From positions 1-29,121 of IMG/VR virus record IMGVR_UViG_3300025601_000084: 29,121 nucleotides of DNA. One strand, given 5' to 3'. The stretch's first letter is position 1, and every line of letters begins with the position of its first letter. This DNA comes from a virus. Position numbers and translations under genes: made by a program. Below are positions 15,609-22,938 of this stretch, one piece after another. The notes below the pieces were generated by a model that made no database searches, had not been told where the DNA came from, and worked only from the letters and a program-made list of their open reading frames with translations.

Positions 15609-16126
15609 TATGAAGCCACCTCGTAGTTCCAGTTAGTGAAATCGTTGTTCAGGAAGGACTGTACCATTCGCGTATTCTCGCCGGAGCCGATAGCGTCGAT
15701 ACCAAAGTCAGTTTTTACGCCAACCATTTTGATTCGGTCCCCAGTCGCGAAGTCAACATCGCTGGCGCTTCCCACTCGCATGACCGCGATGTAAGCAACA
15801 TCGGGGAATGCCATCAGGTTGAACGCTGCGTTGAACACTCCGGTTGCATCAATGTCCGCGTCGCGGAACATCTCAAACACAACTTCGGGGTTATACAGTG
15901 TAGGCGTAGACACGTTTCCTACGTCACAAAAAGTGACGGAATCGTCGGTGTCTGAATCGCCAAGCGTAAATGTGGTTCCGTCTTCGTTTAGGGCGCAAGT
16001 AACGTTAGTTACTAGAGCCGATGCGTTCAGCTCCGCTGCGGTGGGGGCTGTGCGGTCTGCGAAAGCCTCCGGGTAAGCGAGACAGAACTTAATGTTTGCG
16101 CGATAAACTCTAGTGTTAGTCGTCAT
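15608..16126 (-). CDS. tail tube protein paralogue without Ig domain
   Basis: A 172-residue protein that shares the N-terminal plan of the gene downstream: RANIKFCLAYPEAFADRTAPTAAELNAS here against RIWWAIPSAFSDYKNPTAAEINAS there, followed by a Y-A-VMRVG core motif (YIAVMRVG here, YVVMRIDG there). It lacks the Ig-like domain. Tandem tube-like genes suggest duplication, with one serving as main tube subunit and the other as a minor or tip form; which is which cannot be read from sequence. Starts overlapping the end of the preceding gene (position 16126). Confidence 0.75.
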   Translation of the reverse strand: MTTNTRVYRANIKFCLAYPEAFADRTAPTAAELNASALVTNVTCALNEDGTTFTLGDSDTDDSVTFCDVGNVSTPTLYNPEVVFEMFRDADIDATGVFNAAFNLMAFPDVAYIAVMRVGSASDVDFATGDRIKMVGVKTDFGIDAIGSGENTRMVQSFLNNDFTNWNYEVAS

Positions 16127-16377
16127 TAGTTCTCTTTCTCAATATCGGTTTCGGTTTCCTGCTCTTGAACTACCTCTAGTTGTCTTTTCCGAAGAAAATT
16201 CAACCCGGAGCGTTGCTCATCTTTCTCGGCCACGGTGCCTGGCTGATACATTACCGGATTGTACGGTTTTGCGTCAGAACCAACGGGGACAAGAATGTCT
16301 TTATAGTTAGGGTGGGCAAGAATCCTGGGGGTCACGTCACAAATCTGACCGGACACAGTGTTTAGGGCAAGTACCAT
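16126..16377 (-). CDS. small hypothetical virion-region protein
   Basis: An 83-residue protein between the tail terminator and tube genes. It has a short hydrophobic start (MVLALNTVSGQICDVTPRIL), a Pro/Tyr-rich middle (KPYNPVMYQPGTVAEK), and a strongly charged C-terminus (ETETDIEKEN). Its position and size match small tail-completion accessory proteins of actinophages, but no family is recognised. There is no ribosome site; TGG-TAAACT sits six bases before ATG 16377. Confidence 0.6.
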   Translation of the reverse strand: MVLALNTVSGQICDVTPRILAHPNYKDILVPVGSDAKPYNPVMYQPGTVAEKDEQRSGLNFLRKRQLEVVQEQETETDIEKEN

Positions 16378-16392
16378 ATATCTAGTTTACCA
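16378..16392 (-). promoter_or_regulatory. extended -10 promoter, leaderless
   Basis: Minus strand TGG-TAAACT (16392-16384), then AGATAT, then ATG at 16377. The six-base gap puts the predicted first transcribed base at the A of the start codon. Confidence 0.55.
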
Positions 16393-16396
16393 TCAC

Positions 16397-16855
16397 CTAC
16401 GGGGTTATATTAGAATTTGGGTTATCCGAATTGAAACGGAAGCTGAGAGTGCCTATCCCCAAGTATAGGTGCGGCACGGCGTTCGAATCTAGGATGGGAA
16501 AAACGGACTCCCCGAGCTCCGGCGTCAACGATGCACCATTGGTTATTTTCCATCCGATGAGGCCATCCAAAAAGTAGTTCAAAACTTGCCTGGCTATTTT
16601 TGGGTTGGGCGCCACAGAAATAATGTCAAACTTGGAGAAGTACTCATCGTGTCGGACGCCAGCAAACGAAGTGTTTTGTTCGCTCCGGTTCAAGCCGCCC
16701 CAGCGAAGAACAACAAATGGTTTGGTTTTGTTGCTCACTCGCAAGATTGCCTCATCGTCGAGAACTTGGTCTTCTTTTATCGCAAAGTTAGGGAAAGCGG
16801 TGGCAATGTGTGTCTCAATTTCTTCTTGAATGGAAACTAAATCTATCCCGTTCAT
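16397..16855 (-). CDS. tail terminator-like protein
   Basis: A 152-residue protein with an N-terminal helix (SIQEEIETHIATAFPNFAI), then VVLRWGG and a compact alpha-beta core (FDIISVAPNPKIARQVLNYFLDGLIGW). This outline, a gene of about 150 residues directly after the HK97 gp10-like protein and before the tube genes, fits tail terminator (gpU/gp17-like) proteins that cap the tail tube and join it to the head. The gene overlaps its upstream neighbour by 4 bases. Assignment by position and fold pattern, not by a catalytic motif. Confidence 0.65.
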   Translation of the reverse strand: MNGIDLVSIQEEIETHIATAFPNFAIKEDQVLDDEAILRVSNKTKPFVVLRWGGLNRSEQNTSFAGVRHDEYFSKFDIISVAPNPKIARQVLNYFLDGLIGWKITNGASLTPELGESVFPILDSNAVPHLYLGIGTLSFRFNSDNPNSNITP

Positions 16856-17403
16856 ATTCTTTTCATCTCCTGAACAATGTTTTTGATGTACTGTTTTTTG
16901 AGTTTTGGTATCATCTTCTCCAGGTCAAACCTGGTGTCACGAATAGCAAACATTCCCTTAGTCATGTTGAACTCACCATTGGGGAGCATCCTCAGAACGG
17001 GTTTCCCACCCTTGACTCTTAGCGCACCACCGGCGCTGTACGCCGCCTTGAACCTGTTCTTGAATCCGCTTTCCTGGTATCTGTAATACTTGGGAACGCT
17101 AGACTTAATCCAGCCCACAAGAATCCTTGTTTTGCTTTTGAAAGCAACCGTCTTGTAGCTCACCGAGTTGTACATCTTCCCCGTGCGTCTCCTACCAGAA
17201 CCCTTGTTTAGCCCAGCGGACTGTGCGGCCCTGCTAAAAGGCGTCTCGCTTTCGATAATGTACTTCTTGATGCGCTTTTCGCCAATATTACCAATTTCCT
17301 TAGCAAGGTTCTCGGTCTCTTTCATAATCAACTCAGGGAGAGCAAGAATTCTGTCGTTCACCCTTTGCTTCATCTTCTCGTTCAAACGCATTGAAAAAGA
17401 CAC
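16852..17403 (-). CDS. HK97 gp10-like tail completion protein
   Basis: A 183-residue basic protein. It has a long N-terminal helix (about 5-50, NEKMKQRVNDRILALPELIM...), the segment GRRRTGKMYNSVSYKTVAFKSKTRILVGW and a motif YYRYQESGF, the pattern of HK97 gp10-like proteins (RTG...NSV...GW, then YxxxxExG). These occupy the head-tail joint. The C-terminus is again helical and Lys-rich. Sits between the head-tail stopper and the tail terminator, the expected order. Confidence 0.78.
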   Translation of the reverse strand: MSFSMRLNEKMKQRVNDRILALPELIMKETENLAKEIGNIGEKRIKKYIIESETPFSRAAQSAGLNKGSGRRRTGKMYNSVSYKTVAFKSKTRILVGWIKSSVPKYYRYQESGFKNRFKAAYSAGGALRVKGGKPVLRMLPNGEFNMTKGMFAIRDTRFDLEKMIPKLKKQYIKNIVQEMKRI

Positions 17404-17882
17404 TACGCGGGCGACTTCACATCAGCGTCGCACTCAATGGTTCTATTCCACCCGTAAGACGAATTGATTGCCGACCGGACAACAAGTATGAGGTCCTCGA
17501 GAACTGCGTCCTCGCCCCCGCTAGTGACTCTCACCTGCATACCCTTACGCACGAGCCCCAGGGTGGCGTCATAAGGAACCTGCACCATAACGCCCTGTAT
17601 GGACCCCTGAGTAACCTCTAGCTGTGGTGTGGAAGAAGAGCGGACAGGCTGAATGCGTGCCTTCCCGGACCATACGATTGTTTCCGTGGTGGCCCCGTAA
17701 GTGTTCGTCGCCATATCCCAAGTCTGCTCACGAAGGTTCGTGTCAATCACTTCCACTTGAGCGTTGTACCAACCCTCGACAACGGAACGCATCTCAACCG
17801 CAATTTTATGGAAGTCGATAACCGCGTTTTTGTAGATGGCCACGCTAGTTCCACCAAGGGTAAGTGTCCGCCGTACCATCAT
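17403..17882 (-). CDS. head-tail stopper-like protein (head closure)
   Basis: About 159 residues from ATG 17882; a longer frame from 17897 begins with TTG and an ATG at 17879 is also possible, with no clear Shine-Dalgarno for any. The N-terminus predicts a helix (FHKIAVEMRSVVEGWYNAQVEV), then a beta-rich body with VWSGKARIQPV and GVMVQVPYD, ending in a WNRTIECDA strand. That pattern matches small actinophage head-closure proteins (the DUF6093 type), which plug the connector. It overlaps the adaptor gene by about 38 bases, an unusually long overlap. Confidence 0.65.
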   Translation of the reverse strand: MMVRRTLTLGGTSVAIYKNAVIDFHKIAVEMRSVVEGWYNAQVEVIDTNLREQTWDMATNTYGATTETIVWSGKARIQPVRSSSTPQLEVTQGSIQGVMVQVPYDATLGLVRKGMQVRVTSGGEDAVLEDLILVVRSAINSSYGWNRTIECDADVKSPA

Positions 17883-18255
17883 CGTCTTCGTCAACAAACA
17901 TTTTTATCATCTCAAAGTATTCGTTTGACTCATCCTGGAGCGCCTCTTCGCGCAACTGGGCGGCAAGCTTGCGTAGGGACTCGGCAATCTTATCGCCGTT
18001 TACCGTCAGGTCATCAGACGACCAAGACTTGAGAAGCATGGCCTGAGAGGTCGCAAGAGTTTCAAGACACCTGGCTGCCGCAAGCTTAGTGTTGTCGCCG
18101 TACATTGTGAGAAATGCAGCAATCTCGTCATCGCCAAAGTACATGTACGTACCTTCACCAGCATCAACACTCTCAGCTTGCGTATCCCCAATTAGTACAC
18201 GAACCTTGCCTACGTCACTCGTGTAGTCTGCGGGGAAAATTCCTGTGTTAGCCAT
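17845..18255 (-). CDS. head-tail adaptor protein
   Basis: A 136-residue protein with the actinophage adaptor pattern: PADYTSDVGKVRVLIGDT at the N-terminus, FGDDEIAAFLTMYGD, then LAAARCLETLATSQAMLLKSW and a basic helix (KIAESLRKLAAQLREEAL). These helices build the ring below the portal. First gene after the capsid, as expected. It has no Shine-Dalgarno; TAAAAT sits six bases before the ATG at 18255. The C-terminus is very acidic (DEDDDGTADT), overlapping the next gene. Confidence 0.8.
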   Translation of the reverse strand: MANTGIFPADYTSDVGKVRVLIGDTQAESVDAGEGTYMYFGDDEIAAFLTMYGDNTKLAAARCLETLATSQAMLLKSWSSDDLTVNGDKIAESLRKLAAQLREEALQDESNEYFEMIKMFVDEDDDGTADTYPWWN

Positions 18256-18270
18256 GATTCTATTTTACAC
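18256..18270 (-). promoter_or_regulatory. -10 promoter, leaderless start of the adaptor operon
   Basis: Minus strand TG-TAAAAT (18269-18262; TG directly abuts the hexamer), then AGAATC, then ATG at 18255. It lies after the capsid terminator and long hairpin, so connector and tail genes would need it. Confidence 0.55.
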
Positions 18271-18280
18271 CACTTAAGCA

Positions 18281-18329
18281 GATTTCGACCCGGAGCCAGG
18301 AAGGGGGTTAGGCTCAACGGGTCGAAATC
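18281..18329 (-). other. long stem-loop between the capsid gene and the adaptor gene
   Basis: GATTTCGACCCG (18281-18292) is the exact inverse of CGGGTCGAAATC (18318-18329), and the stem continues inward with GAGCC (18293-18297) pairing with GGCTC (18311-18315) after a two-base bulge. That is 17 base pairs around a 13-base loop (AGGAAGGGGGTTA on the plus strand). A smaller hairpin, ACAGC/GCTGT around 18332-18350, lies beside it. There is no T-run, so it is not a simple terminator; an RNA-stability element, processing site or protein-binding dyad is possible. Confidence 0.7.
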
Positions 18330-18365
18330 CTACAGCAGGAGGGAAGCTGTTAGCTCCATCATAGC

Positions 18366-18401
18366 AAAGAAAAACCCCCCGAACCGCAATGGCCCGGGGG
18401 G
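18366..18401 (-). terminator. Rho-independent terminator after the major capsid gene
   Basis: On the minus strand CCCCCCG pairs with CGGGGGG around a 13-base loop, followed by TTTTTCTTTG. It sits about 15 bases after the capsid stop at 18417, so the abundant capsid message can be ended here. Confidence 0.9.
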
Positions 18402-18416
18402 AATTCTTTTTAGTGC

Positions 18417-19538
18417 TTAGGAGCCGGCACCTGTCGAGACGCGAAGCCCATCTTTGAACATGGGGATGGCCTGCACGATGTGACGGATACGAGTCTGTAC
18501 ATCGTCTTCCTCGAAGCTACCTTCACGGAAGGGGACCTCTCCGCCACCGAGGCTAAAGTGTCCGCTGTCCTTGATGGAGATAAGGGGGGTGCGAGCACCA
18601 GACAAGAATGTCTGCCAGAAGTGAGGACGGGGGAGGTTCTGAGGCATAACGAACCAGAACGCATCAGTTGTTCCGCCAGAGACAGTGTCCAGGGCGTTGA
18701 ACTCGATAGGCGAGTAAGGAGAAGTAAACAAACGAGGGTCGAATGTGCTTTCCGTGTCACCTACAGTCCTAACAATTTGCTGAACAGCGAACATGTCGCG
18801 AACAGTCAAACGGAGAGCCGAGCCGTAAACCAACTTAAAGTCAGTTCCGAGTACGCGGTCGCCGTCAACGGTGTCCGTGCGAGATGCTGTCATAGCAGTA
18901 TCCAGAGCGGCAAGGGACAAAGCTGGGTTTCCAGCAATTCCTTTTCCGGTGAATCCTGTTCCGATTGCGCCAGCCGTAGTGACAAACAACTTGGCCAAGG
19001 AAATATCTTCCTGGCGAGCTGCGGCACGAGCAAACGCCGTGGTCATCTCACTGATGATGTTGAAGTCACCGGTGCGGCGAAGAGTTTCAAACGACAGGCG
19101 GACGCGAACACCCTTTTTGCCTTCGAACTCTTTCTCGACCTCGCTCGTGGTGAACGGAACTGCCTGGTACTCTTCATATTCGCCTACGGAAGGAAGGCCA
19201 CCTGCGATGAACTCTTCTCCACCGCCTGCGGTGATGTGAGTAGCGTCGATGTTGAAGTTACCGAACTTGATTTTCCCGAAGTTATCTTCGGTCCTTTCGT
19301 CGGCAATCTGGTCCCACACGTTTACCTCAGCGGCATACTTCGCAAGGAAGGTGACGTTGACGATGGGCTCAAGCAGGCTAGGAATGTCGCTGGACGAAAT
19401 ACCTTCCTGGAGAGTCAGTTTGGCACGCTTGTCACCGGCGAGCGCGGCAGTGAAAAGCTTTGCAGCTTCCATCTGACGCGACGTGGTGCGCTCTTCGATG
19501 GCCGTTACGGCCTCTTGTACTTTTACAATGCTGGGCAT
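18417..19538 (-). CDS. major capsid protein (HK97 fold)
   Basis: A 373-residue protein in the normal place, after the decoration protein and before the connectors. The N-terminal arm (about 1-45) is helical and polar. Then LLEPIVNVTFLAKYAAEVNVWDQIADE begins the folded shell domain. Internal stretches such as SFETLRRTGDFNIISEMTTAFARAAARQEDI (spine-helix type) and WFVMPQNLPRPHFWQTFLSG, with the C-terminal FREGSFEEDDVQTRIRHIVQAI, match actinophage major capsids of the HK97 fold. No large N-terminal delta domain is obvious, consistent with a separate protease/scaffold gene. Start ATG 19538 with AGGTGA eight bases upstream. A terminator follows the stop. Confidence 0.88.
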   Translation of the reverse strand: MPSIVKVQEAVTAIEERTTSRQMEAAKLFTAALAGDKRAKLTLQEGISSSDIPSLLEPIVNVTFLAKYAAEVNVWDQIADERTEDNFGKIKFGNFNIDATHITAGGGEEFIAGGLPSVGEYEEYQAVPFTTSEVEKEFEGKKGVRVRLSFETLRRTGDFNIISEMTTAFARAAARQEDISLAKLFVTTAGAIGTGFTGKGIAGNPALSLAALDTAMTASRTDTVDGDRVLGTDFKLVYGSALRLTVRDMFAVQQIVRTVGDTESTFDPRLFTSPYSPIEFNALDTVSGGTTDAFWFVMPQNLPRPHFWQTFLSGARTPLISIKDSGHFSLGGGEVPFREGSFEEDDVQTRIRHIVQAIPMFKDGLRVSTGAGS

Positions 19539-19555
19539 TAGTCAGTCACCTATTC

Positions 19556-19900
19556 TTAGTTGTTGATTCTGACGAGGACCGTGCCGGCGGTTCCGGCCTT
19601 GACGGCTGCGGCGCGACCAACGAAGAAGTTGTCGGTTGCAGTCGTGGTCAACGCAGTACCCCAGAGAGCCTCGCCTGCAATGTAGAGAGCGTCTCCGATT
19701 GCGGTAGCGTCTGCCGTGGTCCCACGGAATACACCAATCTGACGAATGGTGGAGTAGTGGTTCGTGTCAGCGCCAACCTTTGCGTCGGTCTCGGCAACAC
19801 CGTGCAGTCCGTTAAGGTGCACGAACATGCCCGACCGGACGGCGGTGTTGACTTGGTACTCCACAGAGAAAGCATCTTTGTAGACTTCGTTCAGGGCCAT
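19556..19900 (-). CDS. capsid decoration protein, DUF2190-like
   Basis: A 114-residue beta-rich protein (SVEYQVNTAVRSGMFVHLNGLHGVAETDA...; later ATAIGDALYIAGEALWGTA and FFVGRAAAVKAGTAGTVLVRIN). This pattern matches DUF2190-type phage proteins, small beta-barrel proteins now known as head decoration proteins that lie beside the capsid gene. It is encoded between the protease/scaffold and major capsid genes, the common order, and its ATG overlaps the protease stop (TAATG), giving coupled translation. Confidence 0.75.
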   Translation of the reverse strand: MALNEVYKDAFSVEYQVNTAVRSGMFVHLNGLHGVAETDAKVGADTNHYSTIRQIGVFRGTTADATAIGDALYIAGEALWGTALTTTATDNFFVGRAAAVKAGTAGTVLVRINN

Positions 19901-20868
19901 TAGGCACCAACCTTAATGTTTGCGATGCTGGAAAGGGTCTCGCCTTTTCCTCCACCATTGATGATGAGAGCTTCTTCGATTGCCCTGGGGGAAGACTTTG
20001 CTTCCTCTTTGAGGTGAGCTTTCACGGAGTCAACGTAAGCCTTCTGGCTTTCGATGGCTACAGTAATGTCCACACCGGCACGAATAGACTCGTAGACAGC
20101 CTTACGAGAAATCTGGGGGAGGTCGGCAGCGACCAACGCTTCGGCAACAGCCTCAACATTAATCTCTTCCTTCTCTTCCACTTCCTCGACAGGGGCCATA
20201 GCTTCTACGACAGCGGTTGCAATGAGTTGAGGCAAAGCAGCAATCTGGTCGCTCAGTTCTTGGATTTCCATATCTGAGTATCCTTCTTCTTCATTTATTG
20301 TTGAGACTACGACTATCGGAGGCGTAGCACTTGTTTCCGAATCGAGAACTTCTTCCTCGATGGAAATTTCTTTTTCCGCAGAAATCGATACTGCGGCTTC
20401 GTAAAGCTTTGCTTCAAGCTTTGAGCCCGGGCGCCCGGCGTAAGACACCAGGTCAACTGAGTTTTGAATGTTAGCGTGGAGACTGGTGACTTCAAATTCT
20501 CCAGAGTCAGCCTCGTCGCCTTCGCCCATTGCGTAGATAGAGAGGCCCGTGTGCGGGGCCACTGCCTCAACAAACTCTTTCCAGTGGGGCATGATGTCAA
20601 TTTCCCCAACAAGACCAATACCTTTTTCGTAGTAAGCGTCTTCCGCCAGCGTGCCGATTAGGTTCTTGGCAGAGCGGGATTCTTCGTCGGAGCGGGGGTG
20701 GTCCACGTAAGAGTGAGTGCCCTTGGGGAAAGCCACTGCGCCATATTTGGACAGCACCGACTCGCTATAGACACCCGTAGAGCCGCTACCCGGGGTGATG
20801 AGTACAGCTCGCCAGCGATTGCCTACCTTAGTGGGTGCGCTTGACTGCTCAATAAGAATTTTAGACAT
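19900..20868 (-). CDS. capsid maturation protease with C-terminal scaffold
   Basis: About 322 residues from ATG 20868 (a GTG at 20889 would add seven). The N-terminal half (to about 175) is protease-like: FPKGTHSYVDHP carries the likely catalytic His, GLSIYAMGEG the likely Ser, and NSVDLVSYAGRPGS is a hallmark of this phage protease class. The C-terminal half (about 200-320) is highly charged and helical (VEEVEEKEEINVEAVAEALVAADL), the form of an internal scaffold that is cleaved away. Position between portal and decoration/capsid genes agrees. Catalytic residues are inferred from pattern, not alignment. TGG-TATCAT lies seven bases before the ATG. Confidence 0.8.
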   Translation of the reverse strand: MSKILIEQSSAPTKVGNRWRAVLITPGSGSTGVYSESVLSKYGAVAFPKGTHSYVDHPRSDEESRSAKNLIGTLAEDAYYEKGIGLVGEIDIMPHWKEFVEAVAPHTGLSIYAMGEGDEADSGEFEVTSLHANIQNSVDLVSYAGRPGSKLEAKLYEAAVSISAEKEISIEEEVLDSETSATPPIVVVSTINEEEGYSDMEIQELSDQIAALPQLIATAVVEAMAPVEEVEEKEEINVEAVAEALVAADLPQISRKAVYESIRAGVDITVAIESQKAYVDSVKAHLKEEAKSSPRAIEEALIINGGGKGETLSSIANIKVGA

Positions 20869-20884
20869 TGTGTCAATGATACCA
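20869..20884 (-). promoter_or_regulatory. extended -10 promoter before the protease/scaffold gene
   Basis: Minus strand TGG-TATCAT (20884-20876), with seven bases to ATG 20868, so the transcript would carry at most one leader base. It overlaps the last codons of the upstream HNH gene and would let the head genes be expressed independently of that insert. Confidence 0.5.
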
Positions 20885-20888
20885 CGCA

Positions 20889-21404
20889 CTAGCTATTGGA
20901 TAGATAAACGATAGCGGATTTTAGCCTGTCTACATTATCATCAAAATTTGCAATGCCCAAATTGCAAGAGCGGCAAAGTAGCCCCCTTACTTCTTGCGTG
21001 ACATGGTCGTGGTCAATGGACAAGTTTGTCGTTTCTTTTCTGCCACATATTTTACAAGAAAAGTTTTGCTCCACCAGTAATTTTTGGTAATCGACTAAAG
21101 ATATTGAATACCTTCTTTCGACGGTGTAGTGGTAGCGACAAAGTTTCTTTGCATAAAAAACATCGACGCATCCTTCCATTGAGCATTGACAATCACTAAA
21201 CTCTCCCGCGTTTCTTGCCGCTTGATAATGGTTTCCGCAATACCCTCTTTTCTTGAAGGCCAAATCGCAATCCTCGACAGAGCAACGCTTCGGAGCCCTG
21301 TCTCTGTTCTTCGCGAAGGCACCCGATTTCCAAAGTTTATGGTAATGAGTGGAGCAATGGCCCCGACTTACGGGTTTTCCGATGCAGTTTTCAAATAGGC
21401 ACAT
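20889..21404 (-). CDS. endonuclease VII-type HNH protein with three zinc-finger repeats
   Basis: A 171-residue protein inserted between the portal and protease genes. The C-terminal part (about 105-170) has the endonuclease VII-type HNH pattern: CKIC (117-120), IDHDH (130-134) and CRSCN (144-148). The N-terminal part has three repeats of identical spacing C-x4-C-x9-C-x2-H (C2/C7/C17/H20, C41/C46/C56/H59, C74/C79/C89/H92), each containing RGxCxxHY or a near version, probably DNA-reading zinc fingers. Such free-standing enzymes behave as homing endonucleases in many phages; a structural or packaging role is possible given its position. TGA-TATTAT lies six bases before the ATG. Confidence 0.85.
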   Translation of the reverse strand: MCLFENCIGKPVSRGHCSTHYHKLWKSGAFAKNRDRAPKRCSVEDCDLAFKKRGYCGNHYQAARNAGEFSDCQCSMEGCVDVFYAKKLCRYHYTVERRYSISLVDYQKLLVEQNFSCKICGRKETTNLSIDHDHVTQEVRGLLCRSCNLGIANFDDNVDRLKSAIVYLSNS

Positions 21405-21419
21405 ATCACAATAATATCA
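21405..21419 (-). promoter_or_regulatory. extended -10 promoter, leaderless, for the zinc-finger HNH gene
   Basis: Minus strand TGA-TATTAT (21419-21411), then TGTGAT, then ATG at 21404. It lies in the short gap after the portal stop, so the endonuclease gene would carry its own promoter. Confidence 0.55.
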
Positions 21420-21427
21420 CGATATTC

Positions 21428-22912
21428 TTACCTAGGGTCGTCTTGCCTGTCCCGCATGATATTATCGCCGTCCGAAAGGTCACCATCGCCAGTTCCAGAG
21501 TTACCTTGTGAAGTTGAATTGTTGTTAGGGTTTCCGGCACCAAGTGTTTGCCCATCGTTAGCAAAGCTTGATGCGTTGTTCGGAACAAGGGCACCAACCG
21601 GCACGAGGCCGGGAGCCTCAATACCAATCTGCTCCGCGAAAGCTTCCTGCATAATCTCAGGGTCAAACAGCCCGCTCATCCACGCGGTCGCAAGGGACTG
21701 AATCGTGCGGTACGCCGGGTCAACAATAATGTTGTTGAACGTAACAGTAGGCGCTTTGACCCCCATGATTTTGAGCACACGGGTGAAGAACTCTTCCCAG
21801 CTACCCTGGCGCGTGTACGCGGCACTCAACGTGGGCTGGTCAATAACTTGAGAACCGCCCCCACCAGTGTCTTCGCTTCCAGCCAGTAACGCTTTCACCC
21901 CGACCTCAAGAGAAGTTGCGGTCATCGCGGCCAAAGGCATACCGGTCGCAAGGTCCACCGCGTTCGTCCTCGGCATAGAAGAAAGCTCAATCCCTGCACC
22001 CGTTACCGCCGTCGCAGCAACATCTTTGTTCTTTGTCAGCTTCGCAGAAATGTTTTTCCCACCCTTAGTGCTCTTGGTGGTCACCTGCCAAGCAATAGAA
22101 GCCAAAGCTTTCAGCATCTTCGAACCATCTTTGAGGTACTCCGAATACGCCCAAGCCCAAGGAAGTGCTGGCAAAGAATCGGGGACACCCCAAAGCTGCC
22201 CCGTGTCATCATTAGCTTTTATGTCAATAACAAAAGAGTTTCGTTGCACCGGAATACCCTGAATCATTGATACAGGTTTTTCAACATGGTCAACGGGATA
22301 CCACGCCTTAGTCAGCGTATAAAGAATGCCAGTAGCAGCACTACTGTCCACAACCCCCTTTTGGTACTCGCGTTCGTAATAACGAATTGTTTCAGGGTCA
22401 TCCGGGTCCGTAGCGAAACCAGATATTTCCGCAAGAGGAATTCGGCTAAAAAGTTTAGTGGTCTTATTGTAAACAACAAAAAAGTTTCCGTCAGTGAATA
22501 GAGCCTTCTCGTTTTTCTTGCAAGCATCTTTGCTAAACAAAACTTTACGGTTCACTGGGTTATCAATAATTGCCTGGTGCCGGGGCGCTAACGGTTCCCC
22601 ATCGGAAGCCATCTTAAAGCCACGACCAAACACATAGCCCGCACGAAGGGCCGCCCCCCGCTTGAGCAAAGAGTTAGAAGTCGTCTGTTTTCGTGCACTC
22701 GCGGAAGCCTTTTTTATGTCAACAAGCAACATGCCGCTCTGAGCGTACTGGTTTAGCGGAGTCCAACCTTGGTCTTCAAAAGCCAAAGTCGCTCTCGCCA
22801 TGGCCGCATAAGTCTCAGTGAGTAACGTATTGTCCTCAGAAAGCTTATCAATCTGCTCCAAAAGAGCCTGAGAATCCTTCGAAGTGCCCATAAAAGTGTC
22901 TAAAATACCCAT
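21428..22912 (-). CDS. portal protein
   Basis: A 494-residue portal, in the expected place after the large terminase. The N-terminus is helical. A central region has GYVFGRGFKMASDGEPLAPRHQAIIDNPVNRKVLF and KNEKALFTDGNFFVVYNK, typical of actinophage portals, followed by DPDDPETIRYYEREY and the wing/stem helices (WAWAYSEYLKDGSKMLKALASIAW). The C-terminus (about 455-494) is Asn/Ser/Gly/Asp-rich and probably disordered. It forms the dodecameric DNA gate. No Shine-Dalgarno at ATG 22912; TGG-TAAGAT lies six bases before it. Confidence 0.87.
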   Translation of the reverse strand: MGILDTFMGTSKDSQALLEQIDKLSEDNTLLTETYAAMARATLAFEDQGWTPLNQYAQSGMLLVDIKKASASARKQTTSNSLLKRGAALRAGYVFGRGFKMASDGEPLAPRHQAIIDNPVNRKVLFSKDACKKNEKALFTDGNFFVVYNKTTKLFSRIPLAEISGFATDPDDPETIRYYEREYQKGVVDSSAATGILYTLTKAWYPVDHVEKPVSMIQGIPVQRNSFVIDIKANDDTGQLWGVPDSLPALPWAWAYSEYLKDGSKMLKALASIAWQVTTKSTKGGKNISAKLTKNKDVAATAVTGAGIELSSMPRTNAVDLATGMPLAAMTATSLEVGVKALLAGSEDTGGGGSQVIDQPTLSAAYTRQGSWEEFFTRVLKIMGVKAPTVTFNNIIVDPAYRTIQSLATAWMSGLFDPEIMQEAFAEQIGIEAPGLVPVGALVPNNASSFANDGQTLGAGNPNNNSTSQGNSGTGDGDLSDGDNIMRDRQDDPR

Positions 22913-22927
22913 GGAGCTATCTTACCA
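22913..22927 (-). promoter_or_regulatory. extended -10 promoter, leaderless, for the portal gene
   Basis: Minus strand TGG-TAAGAT (22927-22919), then AGCTCC, then ATG at 22912. It sits in the 26-base gap after the large terminase stop and fits the six-base spacing rule exactly. Confidence 0.6.
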
Positions 22928-22938
22928 GTAGTTATGGG

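Noticed and set aside
18293-18357. Possible tRNA: GGAGCTA and TGGCTCC on the minus strand can pair as a 7-bp acceptor.
   Set aside because: The TTCGA T-loop-like sequence falls in the middle rather than near the 3' end, and no anticodon or T arm fits. The long inverted repeat explains the pairing better.
18480-19541. 353-codon + strand frame opposite the capsid gene.
   Set aside because: The minus-strand frame is a recognisable major capsid; the + frame has no family look or start signal.
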